Part shown: positions 61,982 through 64,000 of the stretch, in pieces
How the letters are laid out: every line of letters begins with the position of its first letter
How positions within the stretch are numbered: the stretch's first letter is position 1
Source of the DNA: Dichotomicrobium sp964540795
GTDB taxonomy: Bacteria > Pseudomonadota > Alphaproteobacteria > Rhizobiales > Rhodomicrobiaceae
Direction of reading: 5' to 3'
Length of the DNA: 64,000 nucleotides
Assembly: GCA_964540795.1 (NCBI GenBank)
Contig: CAZINX010000002.1
Location: forward strand, 62,001 to 126,000
Translations under genes and position numbers: made by a program
Notes under the pieces: model-generated
The model's database searches: none
Told to the model about the DNA's origin: nothing
The model's input: the letters and a program-made list of their open reading frames with translations, nothing else

Positions 61982-62254
61982 TCAACGCCGGCGAGGCGGA
62001 CGGCGTTGGCCGCCTGTGGGGGCCGGGCCGGTATCGGTCTTGTGGCGGAACACGATCCGCCCCTTGTCCAGGTCATACGGCGTCATTTCCACCGTAACGC
62101 GGTCGCCCGCGATCGTGCGGATGCGGTTGCGCTTCATGCGCCCCGCCGTGTAGGCGATGATCTCGTGCCCGTTGTCGAGCTGCACGCGAAAACGCCCGTC
62201 CGGCAGCACATCGTTCACGACGCCCTCGAATTCGAGAACTTCTTCCTTTGCCAT
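61982..62254 (-). CDS. infA: Translation initiation factor IF-1, with extended basic tail
   Basis: A 90-residue IF-1 starting MAKEEVLEFEGVVNDVLPDGRFRV, with AYTAGRMKRNRIRTIAGDRVTVEMTPYDLDKGRI. AGGAG lies upstream of ATG 62254, which is preferred to the ATG at 62293. After the OB fold the protein has about 18 further residues (KTDTGPAPTGGQRRPPRRR) that are basic and Pro-rich, whereas usual alphaproteobacterial IF-1 ends near residue 72. IF-1 blocks the A site during initiation. It follows csp in transcription order. Confidence 0.92.
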   Translation of the reverse strand: MAKEEVLEFEGVVNDVLPDGRFRVQLDNGHEIIAYTAGRMKRNRIRTIAGDRVTVEMTPYDLDKGRIVFRHKTDTGPAPTGGQRRPPRRR

Positions 62255-62311
62255 TGGCACTCCTGATGTTGGCGGACCGCCGCGCCGCTGCACACCAGTA
62301 CGCGGAGGCGG

Positions 62312-62346
62312 GGGCCGGCGATCATCGCTAGGCGCATCGCCGGCCC
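62312..62346 (-). terminator. Long palindrome between csp and infA
   Basis: GGGCCGGCGAT (62312-62322) pairs perfectly with ATCGCCGGCCC (62336-62346) around 13 bases, just after the csp stop on the minus strand. No T-run follows, so it may be an attenuator or an RNA-protecting stem. Confidence 0.5.
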
Positions 62347-62355
62347 TCTACAGCC

Positions 62356-62562
62356 TTACTCGACCCGCAGGTTCGTCGCTGCGGTACGGCCCTGGCGGTC
62401 CTGTTCCAGATCGTAGCTCAGGCGCTGACCTTCATCCGGGTTCGGGATGCCCGAGCGTTCAACGGCGCTGATATGCACGAACACATCCTTGCCGCCTTCG
62501 TCCGGCTGGATGAAACCATAGCCTTTTTGAGAGTTGAAGAATTTTACGGTTCCGCTCGGCAT
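62356..62562 (-). CDS. cspA: Cold-shock protein (CspA family)
   Basis: A 68-residue cold-shock domain protein with RNP1 KGYGFIQP and RNP2 VFVHIS, binding single-stranded RNA/DNA and melting mRNA structure. MPSGTVKFFNSQKG is the canonical start. In this group csp genes are often constitutive rather than cold-induced. It precedes infA and follows the DEAD-box gene on the same strand, so RNA-structure functions are grouped. Confidence 0.95.
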   Translation of the reverse strand: MPSGTVKFFNSQKGYGFIQPDEGGKDVFVHISAVERSGIPNPDEGQRLSYDLEQDRQGRTAATNLRVE

Positions 62563-62651
62563 ATCAAGTCTCCTTTGTTGCCTGTTGAGGGAATTGGGAA
62601 AGGGAATAGCGCGCGTTCCGCCGGCCGTGTCGTCATCATCGTCAGCCGTCG

Positions 62652-63905
62652 TTACGCAGCGTTCCGGGAAGGGGTGGCGCGCCGGTTGCGGCGGCGCGGG
62701 CGCCTGGATGCGGGATGTTTGGCCGCGGGCTGTTCGCCGGGGGAGAGGGCGGGCGCGGCTGCTGGCGCATCAGACCTGTCGGCCTCATCGCCGATCACGT
62801 CCATCCGGCGGCGCGTCAGCTTCTCGATCGCCTTGAGATTGCCGCGATCGGCCGGCGTACACAACGAAATCGCGGTGCCGCTCAAGCCCGCGCGGGCGGT
62901 GCGGCCGATCCGGTGGACATAGCTCTCCGGCTCGCCGGGCAGATCGTAGTTGATGACGTGGGTGACGTTGTCGATGTCGATGCCGCGCGCGGCCACATCG
63001 GTCGCCACCAGCACCTGCGCCTTGCCATCGCTGAAGCGGGCCAGCGCGCGCTGGCGGGCTGACTGCGTCTTGTCGCCGTGGATCGCCTCGGCCGTCGTAT
63101 CGCCCCTGGCGAGCTGCCGCGCCAGACGGTCCGCGCCGCGCTTGGTCCGGGTGAAGACGATGGTGCGTTCGCAGGCCGCGTCGCTCAGAAGCGCCTTGAG
63201 CGCGCCAAGCTTGGCGCCCTGCTCCACGAACATGACGTTCTGCCGGACCCTGTCGACCGTCAGAGTTTTCGCGGCGATTTCGACGCGCACCGGATCGGTC
63301 AGAAGTTCGCGGGACAACTTGGCGATTTCGTCAGGCATGGTCGCCGAAAACAGCGCGGTCTGACGCGCCGCCGGCATCATCGCGGCGATCTTCCGCACAT
63401 CGCGGATGAATCCCATGTCGAACATTCGGTCGGCCTCGTCGAGGACGAGAATGCCGGCATTGCTCAGACGCACATGCCCTTCGTTGACGTGATCAAGCAG
63501 CCGGCCGGTCGTGGCGACGAGAACGTCCACGCCGTCGCGCAGCGCCTTGATCTGCGGACGCGCCGCGACGCCGCCCACCACGATGCCGTGGCGCAGACGG
63601 AGCTTGCGCCCGTAGCTTCGCAGGCTTTCAGCGATCTGCTGGGCGAGTTCGCGGGTCGGCGCGAGGATAAGGGCCTTGGGCTGACCGGGCAGCGGCGGGC
63701 GCTTCTCAAGGCTGAGCCGCTCAAGAATCGGCAGCGTGAACGCGGCCGTCTTGCCGGTGCCGGTCTGCGCCAGCGCGAGAATGTCCTTGCCGCCGAGCAG
63801 CGGGGGGATCGCTTGTTGCTGGATGGGAGTAGGTTGGCTGTAGTCCAGGCCAGCCAACACGTCGGAGAGAGCCTTGGAAAGCCCAAGGTGCTCGAATGTC
63901 GTCAA
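62652..63905 (-). CDS. DEAD-box RNA helicase (RhlE-like)
   Basis: A 417-residue ATP-dependent RNA helicase. Motif Q (QPTPIQQQAI), motif I AQTGTGKT (46-53), Ia PTRELAQQI, motif II DEAD in VLDEADRMFDMGF, motif III SAT, and C-terminal motifs V-VI RGIDIDNVTHVINYDLP and HRIGRTARAG are all intact. The C-terminus is a basic Arg-rich tail (RRPRRRNRRATPSRN) that may bind RNA. Transcribed before csp and infA. The 95 bases to the window end hold only upstream sequence. Confidence 0.95.
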   Translation of the reverse strand: MTTFEHLGLSKALSDVLAGLDYSQPTPIQQQAIPPLLGGKDILALAQTGTGKTAAFTLPILERLSLEKRPPLPGQPKALILAPTRELAQQIAESLRSYGRKLRLRHGIVVGGVAARPQIKALRDGVDVLVATTGRLLDHVNEGHVRLSNAGILVLDEADRMFDMGFIRDVRKIAAMMPAARQTALFSATMPDEIAKLSRELLTDPVRVEIAAKTLTVDRVRQNVMFVEQGAKLGALKALLSDAACERTIVFTRTKRGADRLARQLARGDTTAEAIHGDKTQSARQRALARFSDGKAQVLVATDVAARGIDIDNVTHVINYDLPGEPESYVHRIGRTARAGLSGTAISLCTPADRGNLKAIEKLTRRRMDVIGDEADRSDAPAAAPALSPGEQPAAKHPASRRPRRRNRRATPSRNAA

Positions 63906-64000
63906 GAGATCAGTACCTTTTTCCGATGCGACAAGCGGTGGCGAAACGTTATCGTGAACGCAAGCCTAGCTGAGGCAAACGTCCTCACCGCGCGCAAATC

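Overview
The window is high-GC DNA, densely coded on both strands. Gene order and family content point to an alphaproteobacterium, most likely of the order Hyphomicrobiales (Rhizobiales). Supporting blocks are ccmABCDG divergent from acnA, argH-lptM-lysA next to tlpA, a bamE / ubiquinol-cytochrome c chaperone / DUF177-plsX-fabH-ihfA-merR block, and a CcmA-to-CcmG operon. Intergenic palindromes resembling repeats of that order are also present. A proton-pump rhodopsin with its retinal-forming dioxygenase suggests a sunlit, probably aquatic habitat. No species can be named from the sequence alone.

Layout. 1-4.0 kb: a cut-off patatin-like lipoprotein, then a phosphatase/glycosyltransferase pair resembling PlcP-Agt (phosphate-starvation lipid remodelling) behind three 11-bp-spaced Pho-box half sites, then a PLP dehydratase. 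4.0-8.3 kb: cytochrome c maturation operon with a methyltransferase inserted in it. 8.6-13.6 kb: aconitase, DUF1223, EVE-domain protein, alpha/beta hydrolase. 13.6-21 kb: penicillin-binding protein 1C with an alpha-2-macroglobulin. 21.1-23.3 kb: a lower-GC cassette of cytosine methyltransferase, GIY-YIG nuclease and Vsr endonuclease. 23.4-29.6 kb: outer-membrane assembly, fatty acid/phospholipid synthesis and IHF block ending in tRNA-Pro. 29.8-34.9 kb: a four-gene chaperone-usher pilus operon of the spore-coat-U type. 34.9-36.7 kb: blh and rhodopsin. 37-41.3 kb: both subunits of methylmalonyl-CoA mutase. 41.5-46.7 kb: queG, GST, uppP, epimerase-fold genes, tRNA-Leu. 46.8-53.2 kb: a low-complexity membrane protein, lysA, lptM, argH, tlpA. 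53.3-55.8 kb: universal stress protein, small heat-shock protein, short ModE. 55.9-58.4 kb: modABC. 58.6-61.3 kb: a radical-SAM protein and a SAM-link/UdgX-type uracil-DNA glycosylase fusion. 61.3-63.9 kb: hemolysin III, infA, csp, DEAD-box helicase.

Regulatory signals are the most informative part. A GTTC-N7-GTTC box, the alphaproteobacterial LexA consensus, lies 17 bp upstream of the radical-SAM/UdgX-like operon and predicts SOS control of a poorly characterised DNA modification or repair pair. GGAAC-N16-CGTT promoters, the EcfG general-stress sigma consensus, lie upstream of both the rhodopsin and hsp20 genes, linking light-driven proton pumping to the general stress response. Three GTCA half sites at exact 11-bp spacing precede the plcP-like gene. 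All functional statements rest on motif reading and remembered family knowledge; no database search was run.
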